From: Lewinellaceae bacterium
Lineage (GTDB): Bacteria > Bacteroidota > Bacteroidia > Chitinophagales > Saprospiraceae
Assembly (NCBI GenBank): GCA_016719605.1
Contig: JADJYW010000020.1
Span: 36,740 to 100,739 of the forward strand
Length of the DNA: 64,000 bases
Reading direction: 5' to 3'
Position 1 is the stretch's first letter; the number at the start of each line of letters is the position of its first letter. A program made the translations under genes and the position numbers. This document shows positions 38,606 through 47,307 of this stretch, in pieces. Under the pieces are notes generated by a model that saw only the letters and a list, made by a program, of their open reading frames with translations, searched no databases and was not told the DNA's origin.

Positions 38606-40270
38606 TTATTTCACCCGTTTTCCCGGCATTTCGGCACCTCCCTGAAACAGGATCATCTCCCCGATGCCGCCTTTTTCGTCGGGTTTGAACTCGATTTCAG
38701 CCTCCACGACTTTGAGAAAAAAACGCAGGTCGGACTTGGCGAACAGTTCAAAACGGGATTGGCCCGTAGCCTGTGCAAACAAACGGGTCTGTTCCCTCGT
38801 GACGACGATAGAGAAGCCGGGAGCCAGGGCGTACTCGCCTACCAGGCGCTCCAGTTGCGTTTCGGAGAGTTGTAACTCGGTCGGCGCCTCCGGTACGGTG
38901 GCGCCGGTTCGTGTCCAGTGTTCGCCGGTTGTGGAGCGACTGTTGAGGGTGAGGCCGGTAACGGCGCCGCCGGCATCGCGCAGGAACGTGGCTTCGGTCA
39001 GGGCGTCGCTGAAACGGAATTTATCCGGAGCCACGGGGGTCAGGTTGAACGTGCCGCCGCCCATGCGCTGTGAAATCAGGTGGCCGTCGCCCGTTCGGAT
39101 GATGCGTTTTCCGCCCTGTGTATTTTCGTAGGTGCCGATGTAGGCCGCCAGTGCCTCGGCAGTGATGGGCAGCGCTTCGAACTGCAGCGTATGTCCGGCG
39201 GCTAAAGCGGCCAGTTTGGCGGCTGTTTCGTTGGGCGAATTGCAATCGCAGTTGGTCAGGATAGCCACGCACACGTCCTCGTTGGGCAGGTAGATGAGCG
39301 AACTCAGAAAGCCGTGGATGCCGCCGTCGTGTTCGATGGTGGGGCTGCCGAGGATGTTGCCCATGATCCAGCCGTAACCGTAACGGGTGTTGGCGCCATT
39401 GGGCAGTATATTCGGGGTATGCGCTTTTTTCAGCAGGTCTTTGGATACCACTTTGCCGGCGTGTACGGCGCGGGTCCAGCGGTAAAGGTCTTCCACGGTG
39501 GACGCCAGCGAGCCGGCGGCGTAGGGCTGCGTCATGCTCACCGTAGCGGCGGGTGCGTACTTTCCTGCAGATTCCTGCTGGTAGCCGTTGGCCCAGTTGG
39601 GTATGGGGCGGGGTTTGTTTTCGTAAAAAGATGCCTTCATGCCGGCGGGTTTGAACACTTTTTTGGTGATATACTCCGAGTAAGACATCCCCGATACTTT
39701 TTCGATGATGTAACCCAGCAGGACGTAGCCGGAGTTGTTGTAGGCATATTGGGTACCAGGATCGAAGTCCATCGGCTGGTCTTTGAATAAATCAATAAGT
39801 TCCTTGGGGGTGAAATCCTTCTCCTGAACACTTGGTAGCCAGGACGGCATATCCGTGTAGCTCTTGATGCCGGAAGTATGGTTCAGCAGGTGCTCTACGG
39901 TGATCTTTTTCCCCTGGGTGGGGTAGTCGGGGATAAACCGGGTGATCTCGTCTTGCAAGGAAATTTTGCCCTGCTGTACCAATTGCAAAATAGCCACGGC
40001 CGTGAACTGTTTGGTGACCGACCCGATGCGGAACACCATGTCGGATTTCAGCGGGACGTTGTTCTCCAGATCATGCAGCCCGAAGGCTTTGTGGTAGAGT
40101 ATCCGGTCGCCCCGGGCTACGAGCACTGCGCCGCCGGGGCCGTGTGCCGGAAATTTATTGGCGCAAATCGCATCGAATTCGGCACTAAGCGCTGCATCGG
40201 ATATTTGGGCAAAAGAAACCTGAGTGCCGGACAGGAGGAAAAAGGCACAAGTCAACAGATTGAATTTCAT
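38606..40270 (-). CDS. Serine hydrolase of the beta-lactamase/DD-peptidase class C family
   Basis: The 554-residue protein has a signal peptide (MKFNLLTCAFFLLSGTQVSF). The penicillin-binding-like serine hydrolase domain spans about 28-365, with Ser84-x-x-Lys87 in RIGSVTKQ, Tyr177-x-Asn179 in YNNSGY and His314-x-Gly316 in EHDGGIHG. Residues about 375-554 form a beta-rich C-terminal domain like those found after many esterase or peptidase relatives in Bacteroidota. The substrate cannot be told; peptidase, esterase or peptidoglycan roles are possible. The product is expected in the periplasm or on the surface. The TIR gene upstream ends 30 bp before its start, so the two may share a transcript. 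Confidence 0.9.
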   Translation of the reverse strand: MKFNLLTCAFFLLSGTQVSFAQISDAALSAEFDAICANKFPAHGPGGAVLVARGDRILYHKAFGLHDLENNVPLKSDMVFRIGSVTKQFTAVAILQLVQQGKISLQDEITRFIPDYPTQGKKITVEHLLNHTSGIKSYTDMPSWLPSVQEKDFTPKELIDLFKDQPMDFDPGTQYAYNNSGYVLLGYIIEKVSGMSYSEYITKKVFKPAGMKASFYENKPRPIPNWANGYQQESAGKYAPAATVSMTQPYAAGSLASTVEDLYRWTRAVHAGKVVSKDLLKKAHTPNILPNGANTRYGYGWIMGNILGSPTIEHDGGIHGFLSSLIYLPNEDVCVAILTNCDCNSPNETAAKLAALAAGHTLQFEALPITAEALAAYIGTYENTQGGKRIIRTGDGHLISQRMGGGTFNLTPVAPDKFRFSDALTEATFLRDAGGAVTGLTLNSRSTTGEHWTRTGATVPEAPTELQLSETQLERLVGEYALAPGFSIVVTREQTRLFAQATGQSRFELFAKSDLRFFLKVVEAEIEFKPDEKGGIGEMILFQGGAEMPGKRVK

Positions 40271-40300
40271 TGGTATAGATATTTTTAAAGTGATTGGAAA

Positions 40301-41047
40301 CTATTCCGGTCTCGGGGGGACTTCTTCAGGCGGCTGCATCGGGTTTTCGCGAAAATAGCGCTCGGGGAGCGGCTGGTATGGCAAGGACTCGGGGGCGTAC
40401 AGGTGGTACATCCGCGGGGCGCAGCCGCTCAGATACCAGCTGGTAACCATGTAAAAAATGACCAGCAGGAGTACCAGTCCGGCCCAGCCCGGAATGGGTT
40501 TCAGCGTGGCGGCGGCAGGCGGTGGCAGTTCGGGATGCGAAAAAGCCTCTATGGGCAAGCCGATACGGTGGTATTCCTCCATCCAGTTGCGCCGCAACTC
40601 CTGCACAACGTCTTCCAGCCGGTGCACCAGCAATTGGTAGCCGGATTCGTCCGTCTTCCATTCGGCGAGGGTTTTGGATCCGCCGAGGGGCTTGAACCCG
40701 GCCAGCCCGGAGTGTTTTTCCCAACGGGAAGGGGACACCAAAATCGGGAAGATGCGCACATACCGGTCTCCGTGTTCGGCATACTGCGCCCGCGCCCGCG
40801 GCACTTCCTCCTGCTGGATGTAGCCCGCTTTCAGAGACTGGTCGGAAGTCAGGAACAAATAAATATGTGCTTCTTCGAGGTTGCTCAACATCGCGTCCCA
40901 CTGGTACGGTACCGCGGCTCCGGGCAGGGGCGCGGGGTTGTGCCAAATCCGCAGGAAATACTTTTCCTTCAGGGGGCCGAGCCACTTGAGCAAGGTGTCC
41001 AGATACGGTTTGTCGGCCGGTGCACAGGAAATGTAGAGGCGGAGCAT
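40301..41047 (-). CDS. Membrane-anchored TIR-domain protein
   Basis: The 248-residue protein starts MLRLYISCAPADKPYLDTLL. Residues 1-155 resemble a bacterial TIR domain: beta-A LYISCA, the LRIWHNPAPLPGAAVPYQWD region, IYLFLTS, then GYIQQEE, where Glu80/Glu81 could be the NAD-cleaving glutamate. Residues about 188-208 (WAGLVLLLVIFYMVTSWYLS) form one membrane segment, and a Pro-rich tail follows. With this order the TIR domain would be cytoplasmic. TIR domains act as NADases or scaffolds in immunity and signalling; here no Thoeris, CBASS or other defence partner is adjacent. The start lies exactly at the edge of a tandem repeat (41048-41092). Confidence 0.75.
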   Translation of the reverse strand: MLRLYISCAPADKPYLDTLLKWLGPLKEKYFLRIWHNPAPLPGAAVPYQWDAMLSNLEEAHIYLFLTSDQSLKAGYIQQEEVPRARAQYAEHGDRYVRIFPILVSPSRWEKHSGLAGFKPLGGSKTLAEWKTDESGYQLLVHRLEDVVQELRRNWMEEYHRIGLPIEAFSHPELPPPAAATLKPIPGWAGLVLLLVIFYMVTSWYLSGCAPRMYHLYAPESLPYQPLPERYFRENPMQPPEEVPPRPE

Positions 41048-41092
41048 GGGTTGGAGGTTTCTGGTTGGAAGGTTTCTGGTTGGAGGGTTGCT
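41048..41092. repeat. GGTTGGAAGGTTTCT-type tandem repeat upstream of the TIR gene
   Basis: Tandem copies of a GGTTGGA(A/G)GGTTTCT-like unit; the complement of the repeats at 45055, 46659 and 47180. It occupies the 5' leader of the TIR gene. Confidence 0.7.
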
Positions 41093-41189
41093 GATTTGGA
41101 ACCCTGGGGAGAACGCACAAACATAACATTTTCCTGCCCTGCTTGTGTTTTCATCCGGTGCGGGGGCGGATCACATCTTGGTGGTGAGT

Positions 41190-41276
<87 letters not shown>

Positions 41277-41420
41277 GCATCTTTTTGAGGATCGCATTTT
41301 TCATTTTGATTTTTTTCCCGGGGGGCTGCCTGATAAACATCACTTGTACGCCTGACAACCGTCATCCGCTGCCGAAAGGTGCCCCCCCGATCTTGCAGCC
41401 AATTTCAGCGAAACAAGGTC

Positions 41421-41615
41421 ATGGAGATCATTTTTATCCTCATTTTTATTAGTCTGGTTGTGGCCGTCGGCTTTTTGGTGGCGTACCTGTGGGCTGCCGG
41501 ATCGGGTCAGTTTGACGACGAGTACACGCCTTCCGTGCGGATGCTTTTCGACGACGAACTGGTTGAAAATCAGATCGGGGAGAAGAAAGAAGAACAGACC
41601 GAAACGCATAAATAA
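41421..41615 (+). CDS. ccoS: cbb3-type cytochrome oxidase assembly protein CcoS
   Basis: The ATG at 41421 gives 64 residues: MEIIFILIFISLVVAVGFLV, one membrane segment, followed by AYLWAAGSGQFDDEYTPSVR, the signature region of CcoS, which is needed to insert cofactors into cbb3 oxidase. The tail is charged. An in-frame ATG at 41379 would add 14 non-conserved residues. The gene opens the cbb3 operon, 32 bp before ccoNO. Confidence 0.88.
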   Translation: MEIIFILIFISLVVAVGFLVAYLWAAGSGQFDDEYTPSVRMLFDDELVENQIGEKKEEQTETHK

Positions 41616-41647
41616 AACGAAACCTGCAACTCAGTTTTAACTAGCTT

Positions 41648-43771
41648 ATGAGCCGCATCGAACAATTTCAGTACGACAACCGCATTGTGCGGGCGTTTGG
41701 AATGGCCTCCTTTATTTTCGGGATCGTTGGGATGCTGGTCGGCCTGATCCTGGCCCTCCAGTTGATTTATCCCGAACTCAACCTGAGCCAATACGGCATT
41801 TCCTTCCACACGTTTGGGCGGCTACGCCCGTTGCACACCAACGCGGTGATTTTTGCCTTTGTGGGCAATGGTATTTTTATGGGCGTGTACTACTCCCTCC
41901 AGCGGCTGCTAAAAGCCCGAATGTTCAGCGACACCTTGTCGTGGATACACTTCTGGGGCTGGCAGGTAATCATTCTGGCTGCCGCCGTGTCGCTGCCCAT
42001 GGGGCTTACGACGAGCAGCGAGTACGCCGAATTGTCCTGGCCGATTGACCTGCTGATCACCCTGATCTGGGTGGTTTTCGGGATCAATATGTTCGGTACC
42101 ATCCTCAAGCGCCGGGAAGACCACCTGTATGTGGCCATCTGGTTTTACATCGCCACCTGGATCACGGTTGCGGTGCTGCACATCGTGCGGAGCTTCGAAC
42201 TGCCCTACTCAATGTTCGGCAGTTACCCGGTATTTGTCGGGGGTACAAGATGCGCTGGTGCAATGGTGGTACGGGCACAATGCCGTGGCATTTTTTCCTC
42301 ACCACGCCCTACCTCGGCATGATGTACTATTTTTGCCGAAGGCGGCCAACCGCCCGGTGTATTCGTACAAATTGTCCATCATCCACTTTTGGGCGCTTAT
42401 TTTCATCTACATCTGGGCGGGGCCTCACCACTTGCTGTATTCGTCTATGCCCGACTGGGTGCAATCGCTCGGTACGGTATTTTCGATCATGCTGATCGCG
42501 CCCTCCTGGGGCGGGATGCTCAACGGCCTGCTCACCCTGCGCGGCGCCTGGGACCGGGTGCGGCAGGACCCCGTGCTGAAGTTTTTTGTGGTGGCCGTCA
42601 CGGCCTACGGTATGGCCACTTTTGAAGGCCCGATGCTTTCGATCAAGAGCCTGAACGCCATCAGCCACTTTACCGACTGGACCATCGCCCACGTGCACGT
42701 CGGGGCACTCGGCTGGAACGGTTTTCTGACCTTCGGCGCCCTGTACTGGTTGTGGCCGCGGATGTACCGCACGCAACTCTACTCGGTCAAGTTGGCCAAT
42801 ATCCACTTCTGGGTTGGTACGCTGGGTATCGTTTTTTACGCGGTGCCGCTGTACTGGGCCGGTTGGACGCAGAGCCTGATGTGGAAAGAATTCACACCAC
42901 AAGGCACCTTGGCCTGGGGTAATTTCCTGGATACCGTCACGCAGATTTTGCCCATGTACGCTATGCGTTCCTTCGGGGGCACCCTCTCTTCGTGGGTACC
43001 TGTATCGGGGTGTATAACTTGTACAAAACCGCTGCCGGGGGCAATTTCTTAGCCAACGAAGCGGCCGAAGCACCCGCTCGCGAGCCGCACGTCAAAGTGG
43101 CCGGCGACCACTGGCACAAATGGATCGAAGGCCGCCCGATGCAAATGTTGCTCTGGAGCGCCATTGCAATTTCCATTGGCGGTATCGTGCAAATCATGCC
43201 GATGGTATTTATGGAAAGCCAGGTTCCGAAAATCTCCACGGTCACGCCCTACACCCCGCTGGAGCTGGAAGGCCGCGATATTTATATCCGCGAAGGCTGC
43301 GTAGGCTGCCACTCGCAGCAAGTACGGCCGTTCCGCAGCGAAACGGAACGCTACGGCGAATACTCCAAATCGGGCGAGTACATTTTTGACCGTCCCTTCC
43401 TCTGGGGCAGCAAGCGCACCGGGCCGGACCTGCATCGGGAGGGCGGCAGATACCCCGACAGCTGGCACTACAACCACATGATAGACCCGCGCACCATGTC
43501 GCCCGGTTCCATCATGCCGCAGTACCCGCATTTAGCCGACGACGAGCTCGACCTGAGTCTCCTGCCTGCCAAAATTGCGGCGCTGCGCAAACTGGGCACC
43601 CCGTATCCCGAAGGGTTTGAGGATCGCGCCATTGCCGACGCACAGGCACAGGCCAAAAAAATTGCCGACAAACTGAAATCAGAAGGTGTAAAAGACGAAG
43701 GCATGGAGACCAAAGAAATGATGGCCATCATCGCTTACCTGCAACGCCTCGGAACCGATATTAAAAAATAA
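41648..43771 (+). CDS. ccoNO: Fused cbb3 oxidase subunits I and II (CcoN-CcoO), frameshifted in this sequence
   Basis: About 707 codons encode the CcoN catalytic subunit fused to the CcoO monohaem cytochrome, as usual in Bacteroidota. CcoN features: RPLHTNAVIF and IHFWGWQ haem-ligand regions, VQDALVQWWYGHNAV with the copper-site histidine, AGPHHLLY and FTDWTIAHVHVGALGWNG. CcoO features: IREGCVGCHSQQVRPF (CxxCH) and a terminal MMAIIAYLQRLG. The frame breaks four times: extra G in a G-run near 42240, extra T near 42290, missing T near 42335 and a CT duplication near 42985. All lie in homopolymers or a dinucleotide repeat and cancel to restore the frame, so sequencing error is likely. The complex reduces O2 at low oxygen in the inner membrane. 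Confidence 0.88.
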
Positions 43772-43774
43772 GTC

Positions 43775-43933
43775 ATGTACAAATACCTGCTTCAATCTGT
43801 TGAGGGCGTCCAGTGGTTCGGCATCATTGCCTTGCTGATCTTTTTCGGCACGTTTTGCTTTGCGCTGTTCCGTGTGTTTTTTAACAAAAAAAACGACTGG
43901 GAGGCCGAGTCGCGGCTACCGCTGGATGATTAG
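43775..43933 (+). CDS. ccoQ: Small cbb3 oxidase subunit, CcoQ/FixQ-like
   Basis: An ATG 3 bp after the ccoNO stop encodes 52 residues: MYKYLLQSVEGVQWFGIIAL, a single membrane helix (about 14-35), then FNKKNDWEAESRLPLDD. Size, topology and position between ccoNO and ccoP fit CcoQ, although sequence conservation in this family is weak. The acidic end resembles other CcoQ tails. Confidence 0.75.
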   Translation: MYKYLLQSVEGVQWFGIIALLIFFGTFCFALFRVFFNKKNDWEAESRLPLDD

Positions 43934-43974
43934 AAAAACGCGCAAATCGTAAATCATAAATCGAAATTCGAAAG

Positions 43975-44931
43975 ATGAAATTCGCCAAATATCTTTTCAC
44001 ATTGCTCCTGTCGGGTTTTGCGGCCACTGCCTGGAGTCAGGCGGCAACAACTGCGCCCGCCAATAATGCCGATCAGTTTACCCAGCTGATGGCGTATGTT
44101 TTGATCACCATTGGAGCTGCGCTGTTTATTGTCGCGATGATCTATGTGGTGCAGGTCAACCAGTTTTTGTACAAGCGGGTGCTGGACCTGGAAGCCTCCA
44201 AATCGGGTGTTACGCTGCCTTCGGAACAAGCGGAAGCAGCCGAAGCAGCCACGGAGAGTTTCTGGGACAGGATGCGCAAGCAATACTGGGAAGACCCGGT
44301 GCCCATCGAACGGGAGGGCGAAATTATATCGCACCACGACTTCGACGGAATCCGGGAGTTGGACAACCGCTTGCCGCCGTGGTGGGTCAATATGTTCATT
44401 CTCACCATCATCTGGGCAGTAGGCTATATGTTTTACTACCACTGGGGAGGCGACGGGCCTTCGTCCACCGAGGAGTACAACACAGAGATGGAGCAGGCCC
44501 GGAAACAACAAGCCATAGCCTTGGCCGGCATGGCCAATGCGGTGGACGAGTCCAACGTGACTGCCCTCACCGAGAGTGGCGCCCTGGGCGAAGGGCAACT
44601 CATTTTCAAAAATGTGTGCGCTGCCTGCCATGGCCAGGGTGGCGAAGGCCTGATTGGCCCGAACATGACCGACGCATACTGGATTCACGGCGGCGGCATC
44701 AAGAACGTTTTCAAAGTGATCAAATATGGTGTACCGGAGAAAGGTATGATATCGTGGCAGAGCCAACTTTCGCCCGCCGATATGCAAAAGGTGGCATCGT
44801 ATATCCTGACACTGGAAGGCACCAATCCGCCCAATCCGAAAGAACCGCAAGGGGAAATCTGGAAAGAAGCGGAAACTGCGCCGGCCGATTCCATCCCGCC
44901 GGCAGAAGTACCGGCAGAAACAGGTAAGTAA
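43975..44931 (+). CDS. ccoP: cbb3 oxidase cytochrome c subunit CcoP (single haem)
   Basis: The 318-residue protein has an N-terminal signal-like segment (MKFAKYLFTLLLSGFAATAW), membrane helices at about 38-60 and 136-156, and one cytochrome c domain with Cys215-x-x-Cys218-His219 (VCAACHGQG) and Met258 (KGMISW). CcoP of Proteobacteria has two haem domains; the single-haem form with two helices is typical of Bacteroidota. PPWWVNMF before helix 2 is characteristic. It feeds electrons to CcoO/CcoN. The short gap before it (43934-43974) carries an AATCGTAAATCATAAATC simple repeat. Confidence 0.92.
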   Translation: MKFAKYLFTLLLSGFAATAWSQAATTAPANNADQFTQLMAYVLITIGAALFIVAMIYVVQVNQFLYKRVLDLEASKSGVTLPSEQAEAAEAATESFWDRMRKQYWEDPVPIEREGEIISHHDFDGIRELDNRLPPWWVNMFILTIIWAVGYMFYYHWGGDGPSSTEEYNTEMEQARKQQAIALAGMANAVDESNVTALTESGALGEGQLIFKNVCAACHGQGGEGLIGPNMTDAYWIHGGGIKNVFKVIKYGVPEKGMISWQSQLSPADMQKVASYILTLEGTNPPNPKEPQGEIWKEAETAPADSIPPAEVPAETGK

Positions 44932-45054
44932 GACGTGTGTTTGTCTTCCGGAAAGGAATCGTCCGCTCTGCAAAGCGGCAGGCCGTATAAAATCGCCCGC
45001 CACCCGTAGAGCAGACGGTTCCTTTCAAAATGATAAAAAATCATAATCCCCCGT

Positions 45055-45129
45055 CAACCAGCAACCTTCCAACCCTCCAACCAGAAACCTTCCAACCAGT
45101 AACCTTCCAACCAGCAACCTTGAAACCTG
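45055..45129. repeat. CCTTCCAACCAG tandem repeat before ccoG
   Basis: Imperfect tandem units of AACC(T/C)TCCAACCAG(A/C/T)A. An in-frame ATG at 45030 would translate it as STSNLPTLQPETFQPVTFQP ahead of CcoG. The same repeat family occurs at 41048, 46659 and 47180. Confidence 0.75.
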
Positions 45130-45137
45130 CACAAAAT

Positions 45138-46634
45138 ATGTCCACCGAACAGCAAAAAGACTGGGACACCATCATCGAGGATACGGAAGCATACCGCGAC
45201 ACGATTGCCACTGTAGATCAGGAGGGCAAGCGGATATGGATGTATCCCAAAAAACCGAAGGGGCGCTTTTACAATGCCCGAATATGGGTTACGCTCGCCT
45301 TTTTGGTCATTTTTTTGGTCATGCCGTTTATCAAAGTCAACGGCGAGCAGTTTCTGTTGCTGAACATTCTGGAGCGGAAGTTTGTGCTTTTCGGCTTGTT
45401 GTTCACGCCGCAGGATTTCCATTTATTTGTGTTGGCCACCCTGACGTTCATTGTGTTCATCATTCTGTTCACGGTGGTTTACGGCAGGTTGTTTTGCGGC
45501 TGGGTATGCCCGCAGACGGTCTTTATGGAGATGGTTTTCCGAAAAATCGAATACTGGATTGAGGGGGATGCCGGCGAGCAGCGCAAACTGGATCAATCGC
45601 CCTGGACGCCGGATAAAATCAAAAAGAAGTCCCTCAAACACGCCATCTTTTTTGCTATTGCCGTGGTGGTGTCCAATTATTTCCTGGCCTACATTATCGG
45701 CATGGATCAGGTACTGCGCATCATCAGCGAGCCGATGGCGACGCATACGGGCGGGTTTGTCAGCATGCTGGTGTTCTCGGGTGTTTTTTACCTGGTTTTT
45801 GCGCGGTTGCGCGAGCAGGTATGCACGACGATTTGTCCGTACGGACGACTGCAAGGCGTGCTGTTGGTGAAAGATTCGATCGTGGTGGCCTACGACCATG
45901 TTCGGGGTGAGCCGCGCACCAAATTGCGCAAGCAAAAAGAAACAGCCGAAAACCCGGTGGAAAAGATTCAAATGGCTGTGGGCGATACCTCCGCGACCAT
46001 TGCTGAAAAACCCCGTTCGGCAGACTGTATTGACTGCAAACTCTGCATCGCTGTTTGCCCGACCGGCATTGACATCCGCAACGGCACCCAGCTCGAATGC
46101 GTCAATTGTACGGCCTGCATAGATGCCTGCGACCAGATCATGGACAAAGTTGGACGCCCCCGCGGGCTGATCCGCTACGATTCCATGACCGGCATCGAAA
46201 GCGGCCACCGGAAACTATTCACTCCGCGTGTGCTCGGTTACACGGCCATGCTGCTGGCGCTAATTCTGCTCGATGTCGTGCTTATCGCAAACCGCGGCAT
46301 TGTGGAAACGATTATTCTGCGCTCGCCCGGACAACTGTACCAACAACGGGACGAAACGCATCTTTCCAACCTGTACACCTATACGATAATCAATAAAGCC
46401 CCGAAAGAACTGCCCGTTGAACTGCGTCTGGCTGCGCCCAAAGGCGAAATTCAGATTGTGGGGCAAGCCCCGGGCACCCTGGGCAAGGGCGCCAAGAAAC
46501 AAGGCGCCTTCTTCGTGGAGCTCGAAACCAAGGTGATCCAGGGCCGAAAAACAGCCATGGTCATTGAAATCTGGTCGGAAGGAAAAAAAATAGATGTGGT
46601 AAAAACCAACTTTATGGGGCCAGGCAAACGATGA
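45138..46634 (+). CDS. ccoG: cbb3 oxidase maturation ferredoxin CcoG (FixG/RdxA)
   Basis: The ATG at 45138 (MSTEQQKDWDTIIEDTEAYR) is chosen because the upstream frame translates a simple repeat. The 498-residue membrane protein has helices near 48-66, 85-115, 168-188 and 208-224, the conserved CGWVCPQTVFMEMVFRKIE (about 120-138) and CTTICPYGRLQG, and two [4Fe-4S] motifs: Cys297-300-303-307 and Cys321-324-327-331. The C-terminal third is an Ig-like periplasmic domain. CcoG is implicated in copper reduction and cbb3 assembly. The operon position after ccoP is standard. Confidence 0.93.
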   Translation: MSTEQQKDWDTIIEDTEAYRDTIATVDQEGKRIWMYPKKPKGRFYNARIWVTLAFLVIFLVMPFIKVNGEQFLLLNILERKFVLFGLLFTPQDFHLFVLATLTFIVFIILFTVVYGRLFCGWVCPQTVFMEMVFRKIEYWIEGDAGEQRKLDQSPWTPDKIKKKSLKHAIFFAIAVVVSNYFLAYIIGMDQVLRIISEPMATHTGGFVSMLVFSGVFYLVFARLREQVCTTICPYGRLQGVLLVKDSIVVAYDHVRGEPRTKLRKQKETAENPVEKIQMAVGDTSATIAEKPRSADCIDCKLCIAVCPTGIDIRNGTQLECVNCTACIDACDQIMDKVGRPRGLIRYDSMTGIESGHRKLFTPRVLGYTAMLLALILLDVVLIANRGIVETIILRSPGQLYQQRDETHLSNLYTYTIINKAPKELPVELRLAAPKGEIQIVGQAPGTLGKGAKKQGAFFVELETKVIQGRKTAMVIEIWSEGKKIDVVKTNFMGPGKR

Positions 46635-46658
46635 AAAGGCAAGTTTGCGAAAGAGCAA

Positions 46659-46720
46659 TCCAACCCTCCAACCAGAAACCTTCCAACCAGAAACCCTCTA
46701 ACCAGAAACCCTCCAACCAC
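46659..46720. repeat. CCAACCAGAAACC tandem repeat between ccoG and ccoH
   Basis: Five imperfect copies of (C/T)CCAACCAGAAACC fill most of the 101-bp gap. The repeat ends 16 bp before the ccoH ATG, so copy number could change leader length. Confidence 0.75.
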
Positions 46721-46735
46721 TAAACTATTACTGCT

Positions 46736-47209
46736 ATGAAATTCAATTGGGGTACCGGAATAGCATTGGTCTATGGGCTATTTGCCGTGACCATGGTTGC
46801 TTTTGTCCTGCGCTCGCGGTCGCACGATCCGGGTTTGGTGAGCAAGGATTATTACAGTCTGGACCTGAACTATCAGGATCATATAGACAAAAAGCACAAC
46901 ACTGCCCGGCTGGAAGTCGGAGTGACGACCGAGTACGATGCTGTCCGGCAAGTGATTCGGCTGCGGTTCCCGAAAGCGGCGGGTACGCCGACGGGCAAGG
47001 TGAAATGCTACCGCTCGTCTACCGTACACGACGATATGTTTTTGGACATAAAAACCGGTGCGGAGGGATTTATGGAAATTCCCGCCGGGCATCTCGTGCC
47101 CGGTCGCTGGCACCTCGAAGTAGACTGGCAAGCGCAAAACACGCCCTACTACAGTGAGGCCGTAGTCACCGTCATAAAAGGTTGGAAGGTTAGAAGGTTG
47201 GAAGGTTAG
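46736..47209 (+). CDS. ccoH: FixH/CcoH-family cbb3 oxidase assembly protein
   Basis: The 157-residue protein starts MKFNWGTGIALVYGLFAVTM, with one N-terminal membrane helix, and continues SRSHDPGLVSKDYYSLDLNY, a FixH-family hallmark. An Ig-like periplasmic domain follows (to about 147). The last nine residues (GWKVRRLEG) and the stop codon are encoded by the downstream GGTTGGAAGGTTAGA repeat, so the repeat has moved into the coding sequence. FixH supports cbb3 assembly and copper delivery. Confidence 0.85.
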   Translation: MKFNWGTGIALVYGLFAVTMVAFVLRSRSHDPGLVSKDYYSLDLNYQDHIDKKHNTARLEVGVTTEYDAVRQVIRLRFPKAAGTPTGKVKCYRSSTVHDDMFLDIKTGAEGFMEIPAGHLVPGRWHLEVDWQAQNTPYYSEAVVTVIKGWKVRRLEG

Positions 47210-47305
47210 AAGGTTAGAAGGTTTCTGGTTCGTGCAACCTTCTAACCTTCTAACCCTCCAACCTTCTAACCTTCTAACCTTCTAACCTTCCAACCTTCTA
47301 ACCTT
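47180..47305. repeat. Inverted heptamer repeat array (GGTTAGAA / TTCTAACC)
   Basis: Direct copies of GGTT(A/G)GAA at 47180-47231 face inverted copies of TTC(T/C)AACC at 47237-47305, so the array can fold into a long imperfect hairpin. It spans the whole gap between ccoH and the SafE-like gene, overlaps the ccoH 3' end and stops 2 bp before the next ATG. Confidence 0.85.
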
Positions 47306-47307
47306 TT

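Noticed and set aside
40301..41047. Thoeris or CBASS defence system
   Set aside because: No ThsA, cyclase or other effector gene is adjacent.
45030..45137. N-terminal extension of CcoG
   Set aside because: It translates a simple tandem repeat and is absent from the conserved CcoG start; the ATG at 45138 is preferred.
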